Shown here piece after piece: positions 16,517-23,977 of a stretch of 40,685 nt of DNA. The stretch is from Candidatus Micrarchaeum sp. (GTDB taxonomy: Archaea > Micrarchaeota > Micrarchaeia > CABMEP01). Position 1 is the stretch's first letter, and every line of letters begins with the position of its first letter. The stretch is from positions 1-40,685 of the forward strand of contig DYJP01000007.1 in the NCBI GenBank assembly GCA_020723065.1, written 5' to 3'. Position numbers and translations under genes: made by a program. The notes under the pieces were generated by a model that ran no database searches, had not been told where the DNA came from, and was given only the letters and a program-made list of their open reading frames with translations.

Positions 16517-16687
16517 TTAAGACTTATAGACAACCAGTGGAATGACATCCTTCTCGAACTCAAGTCTTGCTATCTGGGAAGGCTCGAAAATAGCTGCCGG
16601 AAGCTCTATCACTGGGGGCGCGCCCATTGAAAGTTGGAGCGCTCTTGCGCCTATTATTCTTGCTTTTTCAAACTTAGTGTAATCCAT
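16517..16687 (-). CDS. rpoK: DNA-directed RNA polymerase subunit K (Rpb6-like)
   Basis: This 56-residue gene is absent from the ORF track because of its size. The translation begins MDYTKFEKARIIGARALQLS and contains GAPPVIE, the core signature of RpoK/omega/Rpb6 that clamps the polymerase largest subunit. It ends LEFEKDVIPLVVYKS, as family members do. AGGTTGATAG lies before the ATG, and a TATA-like TTTAAAAAGATATG is upstream on the minus strand near 16745-16760. It is followed by lemA; TFE is upstream on the same strand, so two transcription genes lie side by side. Confidence 0.93.
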   Translation of the reverse strand: MDYTKFEKARIIGARALQLSMGAPPVIELPAAIFEPSQIARLEFEKDVIPLVVYKS

Positions 16688-16784
16688 CCTATCAACCTAG
16701 ATTGAGCATATGATTAGATCAGTATATGTAATCTGTATCATATCTTTTTAAAGTTATATATTGCCTAAGAAGTTTGAAGAAAAA

Positions 16785-17708
16785 TTACCTTGATCTTCTC
16801 TTTGCTTTGCGCTTGGAAGCCTTTTCCGAAAGCTTGATCTTGGCTTTATTTGAAGATGGCCTAATTTTCTTGGAAGAAACCTTAAGTTTCTTTGAGGTAA
16901 TCTTGATTTTCTTTGAAAATTTAAACTTCATCGGCTTAACATGCTTTTGCTTTACCTTGAACATGTTCTTTGCAAGCTTTGCCTTCTTAGCTTGTTTAGC
17001 CTTTCTCAATGCGACTTTTTTAGCTTTTACATCTTTGGAATCCGCAATCGCCTGAATCATAGTTTGCTCTGCAATCTGCGCCCGCATGGCCTTGAGATGT
17101 TCTTCCTCTATCTTGCGCATCTCTTCAAACTTCTTGATGTCCTCTATAAGTATTGAGTGCTTCTCCCTAAGGTCCTTCAACTCGTCCTGATACGCCTCCT
17201 TTTCCTCTATCTCTTTTTCTATAAGCTTGTGCTCGCAATGCGGACATCTGAATGAAAGATCCATTGCCAGATCGAATTGGATAAGGTTGGTCTTTGAGCA
17301 ATTTGGACAATAGTAGAGAAGATCAGTGTTCATCTTCTCCACTTTTTGGTCAAGCTCATCTATCTTGGAGTTTATCTGTATCTGAATCACAGACAGCACG
17401 TTGGAGACATCTATCTTCCAGAGGTATGAGAACCATCCGGTGTCTCTATCTTTTATCCTCTTATATTCTGCAAGCTTGTAATTGTAAAGTTTATTTAAAA
17501 TTGCTCTCACTTCTGCAACCTTAAGCTTGCATCTGGCTGCGATGGCGTCGTCTGTCATCTCTTCCATTGCAGCCTTTATTACCTTCACGGAGTTTTCTCC
17601 AAAATTAACTGAAAAATAGTCAGTCACAAGAGGGTTGGCTAAAAGCTCATTCTCAAGCTTGAGTTGGCTCTCCAGCTTTTGACCCTCTAATTTAATTTCT
17701 TGATCCAT
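16785..17708 (-). CDS. tfe: Transcription factor E (TFE alpha) with long basic tail
   Basis: TFE helps RNA polymerase melt promoters with TBP and TFB. An N-terminal extended winged helix (about 35-110: TDDAIAARCKLKVAEVRAIL and DTGWFSYLWKID) is followed by a zinc ribbon with CPNC and CPHC (about 133-160) and a coiled coil (about 160-220). The usual protein ends there (about 170-190 residues). Here some 90 further residues form a Lys/Arg/Ser-rich tail ending KRKAKRRSR, as in DNA- or RNA-binding tails. CATTTAAATA about 35 bases upstream is a good TATA candidate. Its identity as TFE rests on domain order; the tail is unusual. Confidence 0.85.
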   Translation of the reverse strand: MDQEIKLEGQKLESQLKLENELLANPLVTDYFSVNFGENSVKVIKAAMEEMTDDAIAARCKLKVAEVRAILNKLYNYKLAEYKRIKDRDTGWFSYLWKIDVSNVLSVIQIQINSKIDELDQKVEKMNTDLLYYCPNCSKTNLIQFDLAMDLSFRCPHCEHKLIEKEIEEKEAYQDELKDLREKHSILIEDIKKFEEMRKIEEEHLKAMRAQIAEQTMIQAIADSKDVKAKKVALRKAKQAKKAKLAKNMFKVKQKHVKPMKFKFSKKIKITSKKLKVSSKKIRPSSNKAKIKLSEKASKRKAKRRSR

Positions 17709-17740
17709 TCAATCGTGCCTCACTATATTCTATATTTTGT

Positions 17741-17750
17741 TATTTAAATG
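17741..17750 (-). promoter_or_regulatory. Candidate TATA box of the TFE gene
   Basis: On the minus strand CATTTAAATA lies 33-42 bases before the ATG at 17708. GAGGCACGAT further downstream could serve as ribosome site. Confidence 0.45.
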
Positions 17751-17873
17751 CTTTTCTAAAATTTTAATCTGATATAAAAACATTGTGTTTTTTCGGCACT
17801 GTAAAAATCATTTATACTAACATAAAATTTTTAAAAAAAAATAACTAAATCAAAAAATGTAAAATTATATTTC

Positions 17874-18542
17874 CTATACTTTTTTATGACATAACCACCA
17901 GTCATAACATTCAATTTCACCTGCCTTTGCTTTCTCTAACCTTTCTTTTGCTGTCTTAATATCTGTAGCTGGTGGGACAATCACATGGTCTTTTACTATT
18001 TCGTTATTAGGCCAGTTAGCAGGCATTGCAACATTGCTTTTATCGGCAATTTGTATTGCTTCTACGATTCGTAAAATCTCATCAATATTTCTTCCTAATT
18101 CTTGTGGATAATAAAGGATAACTCTTATTTTTGCTTTATCATCAACCACAAAAACAGCCCTTACCGTGTTTGTTCCTTTTCCTGGATGAATCAAACCAAG
18201 AGTTTCAGCGAAGGCACCAGTATCGGCAATTATAGGAAATTGAATATCAACTTGAAGTTTTTCATTTATCCATTCCTCCCATTTAATGTGAGAAAAAACC
18301 TGATCAACACTCAATCCTATTAATTCACAATTCAATTCCTTAAACTTCTTGTATCTATTCTGGAAGGCAACGAATTCTGTTGTACATACTGGAGTGAAAT
18401 CCGCAGGATGACTGAAAAGAATGAACCATTTTCCTGCAAATGCTTTTGGTAATTCCATTACCCCGTGTGTTGTTTGCACTTTCATATTTGGAAAATTATC
18501 TCCAAGAAGTGGAATGCTTTGCTTTTGTTGTATATTCTCCAT
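17874..18542 (-). CDS. Peroxiredoxin (Prx6/AhpC-like)
   Basis: This thiol peroxidase reduces H2O2 and organic peroxides. The thioredoxin fold carries the peroxidatic Cys C53 in [13 protein letters not shown], with the conserved Pro, Thr and downstream Arg ([13 protein letters not shown]). The long C-terminal domain, with [11 protein letters not shown] and a terminal CYDWWLC pair (C212, C218), matches the archaeal Prx6-type decamers in which C-terminal cysteines act in resolution. The 222-residue length is typical. The gene and its flanks are clearly more AT-rich than the neighbours, and its codons favour A/T third positions, which suggests recent acquisition. Confidence 0.94.
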   Translation of the reverse strand: MENIQQKQSIPLLGDNFPNMKVQTTHGVMELPKAFAGKWFILFSHPADFTPVCTTEFVAFQNRYKKFKELNCELIGLSVDQVFSHIKWEEWINEKLQVDIQFPIIADTGAFAETLGLIHPGKGTNTVRAVFVVDDKAKIRVILYYPQELGRNIDEILRIVEAIQIADKSNVAMPANWPNNEIVKDHVIVPPATDIKTAKERLEKAKAGEIECYDWWLCHKKV

Positions 18543-18686
18543 ATTTTCACCTCAATTTGTTAAACTTTTTTATATTATATTATTATATTATACTTTTAAA
18601 TTGTATTAGTTTAAGGATCTATAGAATTCTTATTGCCATTATCTTCATAAATTCCTTGAAAATATTCTACAAGCGCCTATTTCTTT

Positions 18687-19442
18687 TCAGTTTGATTTAT
18701 AATTCATTAATATTTTATCTGCAGCTTTCTTCCTTCCGAAAATGCTCTCAAACTTTCCACGCTCCACTATAAGGGCATGAAATTCATTGAAAACAGCAAC
18801 CCTGTCCTTTTCATTTCGAAATGCTCTGTGCACAATCATTTGCAAATGGTCGTATTCGCTGTTTTTCTTCAGCTGTTTCGGATCATAAAATTTGAATTTG
18901 TGGAACAATCGCTTGGTATAAAGATCTACCACGAAGATCGGCTTCCTGTATGCATAAAGAAGGATGGAATCCGCAGTCTCCGGACCGACTCCGTTTACCT
19001 TGAGGAGCTCGTCTCTTACTTTTTTAATTTCCTTTTGAGAATCTCCAGATTTAGATATTTTGCCATCCTTTTCAAGGAACCACCTGGAAATATTCTTCAA
19101 CTTCTTAGCCTTCTGGTTATAGTATCCTGCGGGAACTATCTTCTTTGCAATTGTTTTTTCATCTGCAGAAATTATTTTTTCAGCAGACAATAATCCCGCC
19201 GAATGCAGTGCGGACAACGCCTTCTCAACGTTTCTCCAGGAAGTGTTCTGAGTGAGAATTGCCCCCGCAACCATTTCGAACCTTTGCTCCCGCGTTTTAG
19301 GATAATCGTAAATTCCTTTGTGATATCCTCTTGAATCGAAACCCTTCGCTCCCGCTTTCGATAATATCGGCCACCATCCCTGCGGCCCGTACCCCTCAAG
19401 CAGGATAAGGCGCATTTCTCTGATCCTTGACGAAATGGACAT
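18687..19442 (-). CDS. HhH-GPD DNA glycosylase, endonuclease III superfamily, MagIII-like
   Basis: A 251-residue base-excision repair glycosylase. EQRFEMVAGAILTQNTSWRN is the family N-terminal helix. LLKVNGVGPETADSILLYAY is the helix-hairpin-helix, and FVVD supplies the catalytic Asp. The lysine that gives endonuclease III its lyase activity (G-[KR]-K-T in the hairpin) is replaced by Glu (VGPETA), as in 3-methyladenine glycosylases of the MagIII type. The C-terminal four-cysteine iron-sulfur loop is also absent. Monofunctional removal of alkylated bases is therefore more likely than AP-lyase action. Confidence 0.8.
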   Translation of the reverse strand: MSISSRIREMRLILLEGYGPQGWWPILSKAGAKGFDSRGYHKGIYDYPKTREQRFEMVAGAILTQNTSWRNVEKALSALHSAGLLSAEKIISADEKTIAKKIVPAGYYNQKAKKLKNISRWFLEKDGKISKSGDSQKEIKKVRDELLKVNGVGPETADSILLYAYRKPIFVVDLYTKRLFHKFKFYDPKQLKKNSEYDHLQMIVHRAFRNEKDRVAVFNEFHALIVERGKFESIFGRKKAADKILMNYKSN

Positions 19443-19466
19443 AATCTCACTAATGAATAGAAAAGA

Positions 19467-20186
19467 CTACATTGTGACTTTTTTCTTGAATAGAGATCTT
19501 AGGAACTTCATTATCTCTTTCTTCTCCTTCTTGGTCTTGACAAGCCCCAGTCTCTTGAGAATTAAGACGACCCTTCCGACCGCAAACCTCGGGGTGGAAC
19601 CGTTTCTTATCTCCCTTTCGATAAGCTTCTTTGCGATGTCCCTGATCGGCTCTATCATTCCTTTCCTTCTTGCCTCATCAAGGAGATTCTTTATCTGCTC
19701 TCTCTCCTTCTTTATCCTTTCCTGTATCTTTTCCTTTTCTTCCTTTCTCTTCAGCTCCTCTTTCTTCGCTTCCTTTGCGATAGCCTTGGCTTTCTCTGCT
19801 TTTTGAGTCTCCCTCATCCTCTCTTCTTCTCTTCTTATCGATTGATCGTGCTTCTGGAGCTCGTCTGCGATCCTCTCTCTCTCCTTCTCCGCCTCTTTCT
19901 TCCTTTCGTCTTCTACAAGCTTTACCGCCAGAGTCTCCTTTACTACTGGTTCGTGCTTTTCGGATGCGAGAGTTCCCTTGATGTGAACCTTCATATACCC
20001 TATTTCAGTAAGTGGCTTGGCTTCTCCGAATGACATCCCGGACATACCGCTCTTCTCCATCATGTCCTTCTTAACCTCTGAAGCGTGATGCACTTCTTCC
20101 TTTGACTGCTGCTCCTTACTCTTTCTCTCGCGCTCGCGCATCTTCTCTTCCTTCTCCTCTTCTTCCCTGTAAACAGACTGCGGCAT
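19467..20186 (-). CDS. Charged coiled-coil protein of unknown function
   Basis: A 239-residue protein not recognised as a family. Residues 1-40 and about 95-175 are Glu/Lys/Arg-rich coiled coil. Between them lies a short globular-looking part (TEIGYMKVHIKGTL, EPVVKETLAVKL). The C-terminus (PIRDIAKKLIEREIRNGSTP, VGRVVLILKRLGLVK) resembles a small basic helix-turn-helix. No signal peptide or TM segment is present, so it is probably cytosolic. The Met-rich GMSGMSFGE stretch is odd. Confidence 0.6.
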   Translation of the reverse strand: MPQSVYREEEEKEEKMRERERKSKEQQSKEEVHHASEVKKDMMEKSGMSGMSFGEAKPLTEIGYMKVHIKGTLASEKHEPVVKETLAVKLVEDERKKEAEKERERIADELQKHDQSIRREEERMRETQKAEKAKAIAKEAKKEELKRKEEKEKIQERIKKEREQIKNLLDEARRKGMIEPIRDIAKKLIEREIRNGSTPRFAVGRVVLILKRLGLVKTKKEKKEIMKFLRSLFKKKVTM

Positions 20187-20270
20187 CAGTAATATAATAA
20201 AAGAAGCTCTTTTATCCTTTTTGATAGAGCCTTAGCTAAATACGAAGATTGTAAAAGCAGAAATGATTAT

Positions 20271-20670
20271 TCAGACCTTCCTGGTCTTTACCCATTCAAT
20301 TGTTCGCTTGAGGCCTTCGTCGAGATTGACTTTCGGTTCGAATCCCAACCCTATCCTTGCCCTGCTTATGTCCAAATATATATGCCTTACTTCTCCGTTT
20401 ATTGCGGGCATGTGCTTTGCTTTAGCCTTTGTGGAAAGGGTCTTCTCCAGACTTCTGACTATGTCGTTTACCGACGTGGGTTTTCCTGTGCCAATGTTGA
20501 ATTCCATTTCGCTAGTGCTCTTTTCCATGGCTAGAATGTTTGCCTTCACCACGTCCTCGACATAAACGAAATCTCTCGTCTGGTCTCCGTCGTCATTTAT
20601 TAGGATTTCCTGCTCGGAGAGCGAGATTCGATCCTATGAATCCAGCTCCGCCAGTAACAAGTATTATCAT
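20271..20670 (-). pseudogene. Internally deleted NAD-dependent sugar epimerase
   Basis: The ATG at 20670 starts MIILVTGGAGFIGSNLA, the Rossmann NAD-binding motif of extended SDR epimerases. After about 20 codons the sequence jumps, in a different frame, to EQEILINDDGDQTRDFVYVE, which belongs some 190 residues further on in GalE-like proteins. It then runs to a normal C-terminus (MEFNIGTGKPTSV, DISRARIGLGFEPKV). The central catalytic part with S/T-YxxxK is missing. A deletion of roughly 550-600 bases with a frame change explains it; an assembly collapse is possible. The ORF track lists only the 93-aa C-terminal piece. Confidence 0.75.
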
Positions 20671-20706
20671 AAAATCAATTAGAACCATAAAATTTAAAAT
20701 TAAGAG

Positions 20707-20781
20707 CGGGCCCGATGGGATTTGAACCCATGACATTTCGGTTAAGAGCCGAACGCTCTGGCCAAACTGAGCTACGGGCCC
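20707..20781 (-). tRNA. tRNA-Lys (CUU)
   Basis: On the minus strand a complete cloverleaf: acceptor GGGCCCG/CGGGCCC, D stem GCTC/GAGC, anticodon arm TTCGG-CTCTTAA-CCGAA with anticodon CUU, and T loop TTCAAAT. The discriminator base is G. There is no intron, unlike the other three tRNAs, and no encoded CCA. An AT-rich TAATTTAAATTTC lies just upstream as a probable TATA element. Confidence 0.96.
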
Positions 20782-20796
20782 ATGTGAAATTTAAAT

Positions 20797-20822
20797 TACA
20801 CAATGAATGTACACAATGAATG
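20797..20822. repeat. Two tandem copies of a 13-bp unit upstream of tRNA-Lys
   Basis: TACACAATGAATG occurs twice back to back, 16-41 bases upstream of the tRNA-Lys 5' end. It is probably a simple slippage duplication; a role in tRNA transcription is unproven. Confidence 0.6.
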
Positions 20823-20943
20823 CTAATAAATACAAAATAATAAATAAAAAGATTCGCTTTTTTTTCAATTATACGAAATGAGGGTAAGAAAAATTAATAA
20901 AGAAAGAAACAGATAGGTAACCACAATCTATTGAAGTGAAGGC

Positions 20944-21621
20944 ATGGACGAAATAATAAACTTTGACAAATTAATCGACAAATACCTCTACAGAGACATC
21001 CGCCAAAGGACACCGGGAAAATATTATCCTTCTGAAATCGGCCAATGCCTCAGAAAAGCATGGTTCAATATAAAAATGCCTAAACCGGTTGAGCCGGAAG
21101 TCACCAAGATATTCGAAGCTGGAAATCTATTCCATGCATTCATCGTAGAGGTACTGAAGAGCGAGAAGAATCCAGAGATAGAACTTGTTGCAGACGAAAT
21201 GCCATTGAAATACAAGATAGATGAATTTGAAATAAGCGGAAGAATAGATGACATAATACAGCTGAAATATAACGGAGAAAAGATTCTGATTGAGGTCAAG
21301 TCAACCAAATCCCTTGACTTCCTGAAGGAACCTTCAGAAGCATATATTATGCAGATACAGTTCTACATGCACGTCACAGGGATAAAGAAAGGCGCGATAC
21401 TCTATGTGGAAAAGAACACACTGAAAAGCAAAGCATTCTTCATGGATTACGATCCGAAAATCGCAGAAATGACAATAAACAGATTCAGGGAATTGCATAA
21501 ATCGGTCACAGGAAATGTAATGCCCGAACCGGAAGCGAAACTTATCTACAAAAAAAGGTGGATGTGTAACTTCTGCCCCTATAAGAAGGAATGCGACGGA
21601 ATAGAGCAAGGACAAGAATAA
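20944..21621 (+). CDS. Cas4-like / RecB-family PD-(D/E)XK nuclease with Fe-S cluster motif
   Basis: The 225-residue protein shows the Cas4/Dna2-type layout: YYPSEIGQCLRKAWF with C35, GNLFHAFI with H64, ISGRIDDII with metal-binding D102, LIEVKS with E117 and K119, and QIQFY (motif QxxxY). A C-terminal CNFCPYKKEC (C208, C211, C217) completes a four-cysteine 4Fe-4S site. Such enzymes are single-strand DNA exo/endonucleases. No CRISPR array or other cas gene lies nearby, so this is a solo Cas4, perhaps in repair or replication. It is followed closely by the Nudix gene. Confidence 0.85.
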   Translation: MDEIINFDKLIDKYLYRDIRQRTPGKYYPSEIGQCLRKAWFNIKMPKPVEPEVTKIFEAGNLFHAFIVEVLKSEKNPEIELVADEMPLKYKIDEFEISGRIDDIIQLKYNGEKILIEVKSTKSLDFLKEPSEAYIMQIQFYMHVTGIKKGAILYVEKNTLKSKAFFMDYDPKIAEMTINRFRELHKSVTGNVMPEPEAKLIYKKRWMCNFCPYKKECDGIEQGQE

Positions 21622-21641
21622 TACAAGTAGCGGTGAAAATC

Positions 21642-22118
21642 ATGGAAGAGAACAAAAAAGAAAAAAATACGAGACCAGTGAGACCAGCCACAGTTGACAT
21701 ATTCGTGATAAAAGATGGAAACGTTCTTTTGATAAAGCGGGCAAGTGAACCTTTCAAGGGCGAATGGATGCTTCCTGGTGGATTTATAGAGATAGATGAA
21801 GATGCGGCAACTGCTGCGAAAAGAGAAGCGAAGGAAGAGACAGGTATTGACGTAGAACTCATAGGTATAATAGGAGTTTATTCTGATCCTGCGAGAGATA
21901 GTAGAGGAACTGTAAGCATAGCATATCTTGCAATCCCACTGAATGACACATTAAAAACGCAAGAAAACGAAACAAGTGAAGTAAAGTGGTATCCGATAGA
22001 TAAACTTCCAAAACTAGGCTGCGATCACGAAAAAATCGTGGCAGATGCGATGTCATACCTAAATCAAGACAGCTGTGGCGGAAATTGCGATGGAAATTGT
22101 CAAGAATGCGGGGAATGA
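21642..22118 (+). CDS. Nudix hydrolase with Cys-rich C-terminus
   Basis: The Nudix box GFIEIDEDAATAAKREAKEE (G-x5-E-x7-REUxEExGU) is complete, preceded by the usual PFKGEWMLPGG. Such enzymes hydrolyse nucleoside diphosphates linked to another group (ADP-ribose, NADH, oxidised dNTPs); the substrate cannot be read from sequence. The last 15 residues (DSCGGNCDGNCQECGE) hold four cysteines, unusual for the family and suggestive of metal binding. I start at the ATG 21642 after GCGGTGA; the ORF track start at 21591 overlaps the nuclease gene. Confidence 0.88.
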   Translation: MEENKKEKNTRPVRPATVDIFVIKDGNVLLIKRASEPFKGEWMLPGGFIEIDEDAATAAKREAKEETGIDVELIGIIGVYSDPARDSRGTVSIAYLAIPLNDTLKTQENETSEVKWYPIDKLPKLGCDHEKIVADAMSYLNQDSCGGNCDGNCQECGE

Positions 22119-22602
22119 ACGCTCTTAAAACGATCAATAAAAATATGCATATTTCCAATTTTAAAGGAAATAAATTTCCGCTCATTAATATTAAAGAAGA
22201 AAGTTCAGATTGGCAGAATTGATTTAAATATATGATTTTCAAAAATTCAATAATTATACCGACTAAAAGCTCTTTTACTTCTAATATGGTAAATGAGTCG
22301 AAGCACAGGGAAACCGCAATATTTAATTTTTTATTAAATTCTTTTTCTAATATCTATCGCTTGTCACCATTTTATTTTTTTTTTATTAACACAGACAAAA
22401 AATACAGAAATAATATTTAAATCCGATATCGACCAGCATAATCAGCACGTATCGATTACGACATTGATGGGACGAAAGGATTAAATATCTTATAAGAAAT
22501 AGTAATACACTACAGCCGCTAATTCAATTAAGTTAGAAACATAGAGAAAATCATCTTTTATGAGATTCTATATAGTTCTAATAACTGAGTTATCCATTAA
22601 GC
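22119..22602. other. 484-bp AT-rich intergenic region
   Basis: No convincing gene is seen. T-rich runs (TTTTTTATTAAATTCTTTTTC, then a run of about ten T near 22373-22386) could terminate the Nudix transcript. CTATATAG near 22569-22576, about 30 bases before the tRNA, is a plausible tRNA promoter element. I searched by eye for C/D box pairs and found none I trust. Confidence 0.5.
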
Positions 22603-22714
22603 GGGCCGGTAGCTCAGCCAGGTCAGAGCGACAGTCTTATATGGCGCGTTCTGATATATCTCAGAACTGGTTTAGGATAACTGTAGGTCCGGAGTTCAAA
22701 TCTCCGCCGGCCCA
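22603..22714 (+). tRNA. tRNA-Ile (UAU) with 37-nt intron
   Basis: Acceptor GGGCCGG/CCGGCCC, D stem GCTC/GAGC, anticodon stem ACAGT/ACTGT, T stem CGGAG/CTCCG with loop TTCAAAT, discriminator A. The anticodon loop reads CUUAU A|A with an intron at 22642-22678 between positions 37 and 38, giving anticodon UAU, which reads AUA. Within the intron GTTCTGA pairs with TCAGAAC. Most archaea read AUA with a CAU tRNA carrying agmatidine; a UAU tRNA is rare in archaea. The anticodon does not change if the splice site is moved by one base. Confidence 0.9.
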
Positions 22715-22754
22715 TTTCTGATAATAGAAATGAAGGAATCAATTAGGTATCTGT

Positions 22755-23060
22755 ATGAAACGGAAAGAGTTGATTCTTGAACGAATGAACCAGCTGCTGG
22801 AACTGGCTGAAAAAAATATAAAGGATAAACCGGAAAGAACCAAAAGATACGTTGGCCTGGCCCGAAAGCTTTCCTCTCGATACAGGATAGCGATTCCGGA
22901 AAGATTTAAAAAAAGGATATGCAAATCATGTAATATAATGTGGATTCCTGGCTACAACGCCAAAGTCCAACTAAACAAACGCTCTAAGGTAGTCGAATAC
23001 AAATGTGAATGCGGCGCTTTAAGGCGTTTCGGTTATACTAAAAAGAGGGATGACAGATGA
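22755..23060 (+). CDS. rnp4: RNase P protein component 4 (Rpp21/Rpr2)
   Basis: This 101-residue subunit of archaeal RNase P, which trims the 5' leader of pre-tRNA, pairs with Rpp29. An N-terminal helical pair (ERMNQLLELAEKN, ERTKRYVGLARKLSSRYRI) is followed by a zinc ribbon with CKSCNIMW and CECG. The length is typical. TTAGGTATC precedes the ATG. Its stop overlaps the S19e start (ATGA), so the two are translationally coupled, and it lies just after an intron-bearing tRNA. Confidence 0.94.
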   Translation: MKRKELILERMNQLLELAEKNIKDKPERTKRYVGLARKLSSRYRIAIPERFKKRICKSCNIMWIPGYNAKVQLNKRSKVVEYKCECGALRRFGYTKKRDDR

Positions 23061-23473
23061 TTACAGCGTTAGATGTTGAAACAAATAAGCTGCTCAAGGC
23101 AGTTGCAGAAAAGCTCAAGGACGATAATTTAGTTTCACCGCCAGAATGGGTCGAATTCGTAAAGACTGGTCCACACAAGGAAAGAGCGCCGCAGGACGAA
23201 AAGTTCTGGTATGTAAGGTGCGCAGCGATTCTCAGGGCACTTTATCTTGACGGTCCGCTCGGAGTAAGCACTCTAAGAGAAAAATTCGGAGGAAAGCCAG
23301 GAAGCAAGAGCGGAAGAATGCACGCCAAAAAGGCGGGCGGATCCCTTATAAGGAAACCTCTCCAACAGCTCGAAAAGGCAGGCCTCATTACAAAGGACAA
23401 GAAAGGAAGACACATCTCTAAGAAAGGAATCTCACTCCTTAATAGTGTCGCCAAGCAGGTAGCAAAGAAATAA
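23057..23473 (+). CDS. rps19e: 30S ribosomal protein S19e
   Basis: The 138-residue small-subunit protein S19e contains the family's PPEWVEFVKTGPHKERAPQD and WYVRCAAILRALYLDGPLGV motifs and the winged-helix end GSLIRKPLQQLEKAGLI. It is an assembly protein near the 16S rRNA 3' region. The start overlaps the rnp4 stop; GATGACAG precedes the ATG. Confidence 0.96.
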   Translation: MITALDVETNKLLKAVAEKLKDDNLVSPPEWVEFVKTGPHKERAPQDEKFWYVRCAAILRALYLDGPLGVSTLREKFGGKPGSKSGRMHAKKAGGSLIRKPLQQLEKAGLITKDKKGRHISKKGISLLNSVAKQVAKK

Positions 23474-23485
23474 GCGGGTGAAAAA

Positions 23486-23773
23486 GTGAACCCAGAGGAA
23501 ACTGCAAAAATCCAGGAAATCCAGAAAGCTCAAGAAGCCGAGATACAGCTGAAAAAAATCCTAGCCGTAGTACTGGACCAGACCGCATACGACAGGATCA
23601 TGAATGTAAGAATCTCCAACAAGGAGCTGTATTTCACAGTTGCCAATGCCCTGATACATTATTATAAAAAAACGCAGAAACGAATAACTGAAAAAGAACT
23701 TATAACAATAATAAACATGAATCTGGCTGCAACAAAACAGCCCGAAACTAAAATTCATATAAGGAGGAAGTAA
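23486..23773 (+). CDS. PDCD5 family DNA-binding protein
   Basis: A 95-residue member of the archaeal PDCD5/TFAR19-like family: a charged N-terminal helix followed by a three-helix core (LAVVLDQTAYDRIMNVRISN, ALIHYYKKTQKRITEKEL) and a basic tail. The biochemical role is unclear; nucleic-acid binding is suggested for archaeal members. It starts with GTG after GGGTGA, 12 bases beyond rps19e, in the usual archaeal gene order before L39e. Confidence 0.92.
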   Translation: MNPEETAKIQEIQKAQEAEIQLKKILAVVLDQTAYDRIMNVRISNKELYFTVANALIHYYKKTQKRITEKELITIINMNLAATKQPETKIHIRRK

Positions 23774-23774
23774 T

Positions 23775-23942
23775 ATGGGAAGCATTAAAAGCAAGCAGAA
23801 GAAGGCGCGCCTATCCAAGGCAGCAAAGAGCTCCAAGCCGGTCCCAATATTCGTAAGATTAAGAACAGGAAGAAGGGTGTCAACTACACCGGCAAGAAGA
23901 CACTGGAGAAGCCAAAAACTAAAATCAAGAGAGAAGGAGTAA
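23775..23942 (+). CDS. rpl39e: 50S ribosomal protein L39e
   Basis: The 55-residue protein is too short for the ORF track. The translation MGSIKSKQKKARLSKAAKSS, then PVPIFVRLRTGRR and PARRHWRSQKLK, is clearly L39e, which lines the ribosomal exit tunnel. The usual length is about 51; a short SREKE extension is present. It starts one base after the PDCD5 stop, with AAGGAGGAAG as a strong ribosome site. Confidence 0.95.
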   Translation: MGSIKSKQKKARLSKAAKSSKPVPIFVRLRTGRRVSTTPARRHWRSQKLKSREKE

Positions 23943-23977
23943 GATTGCTCTTTTGAAGATTGTAAAAGGTAGAGATT

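Noticed and set aside
18440-18772. 110-aa plus ORF across the peroxiredoxin upstream region
   Set aside because: Ile/Leu/Tyr-rich translation of AT-rich DNA overlapping two solid minus-strand genes.
20944-21621. Cas4-like gene as part of a CRISPR-Cas locus
   Set aside because: No array, cas1, cas2 or effector gene is present anywhere in the window.
22232-22420. 62-aa plus ORF in the AT-rich gap
   Set aside because: Composition is that of AT-rich noncoding DNA, with no ribosome site and no recognisable motif.
22119-22602. Possible box C/D or other small RNA upstream of tRNA-Ile
   Set aside because: A TTGATGGGA motif occurs near 22464, but no convincing D box or guide arrangement could be matched by eye.
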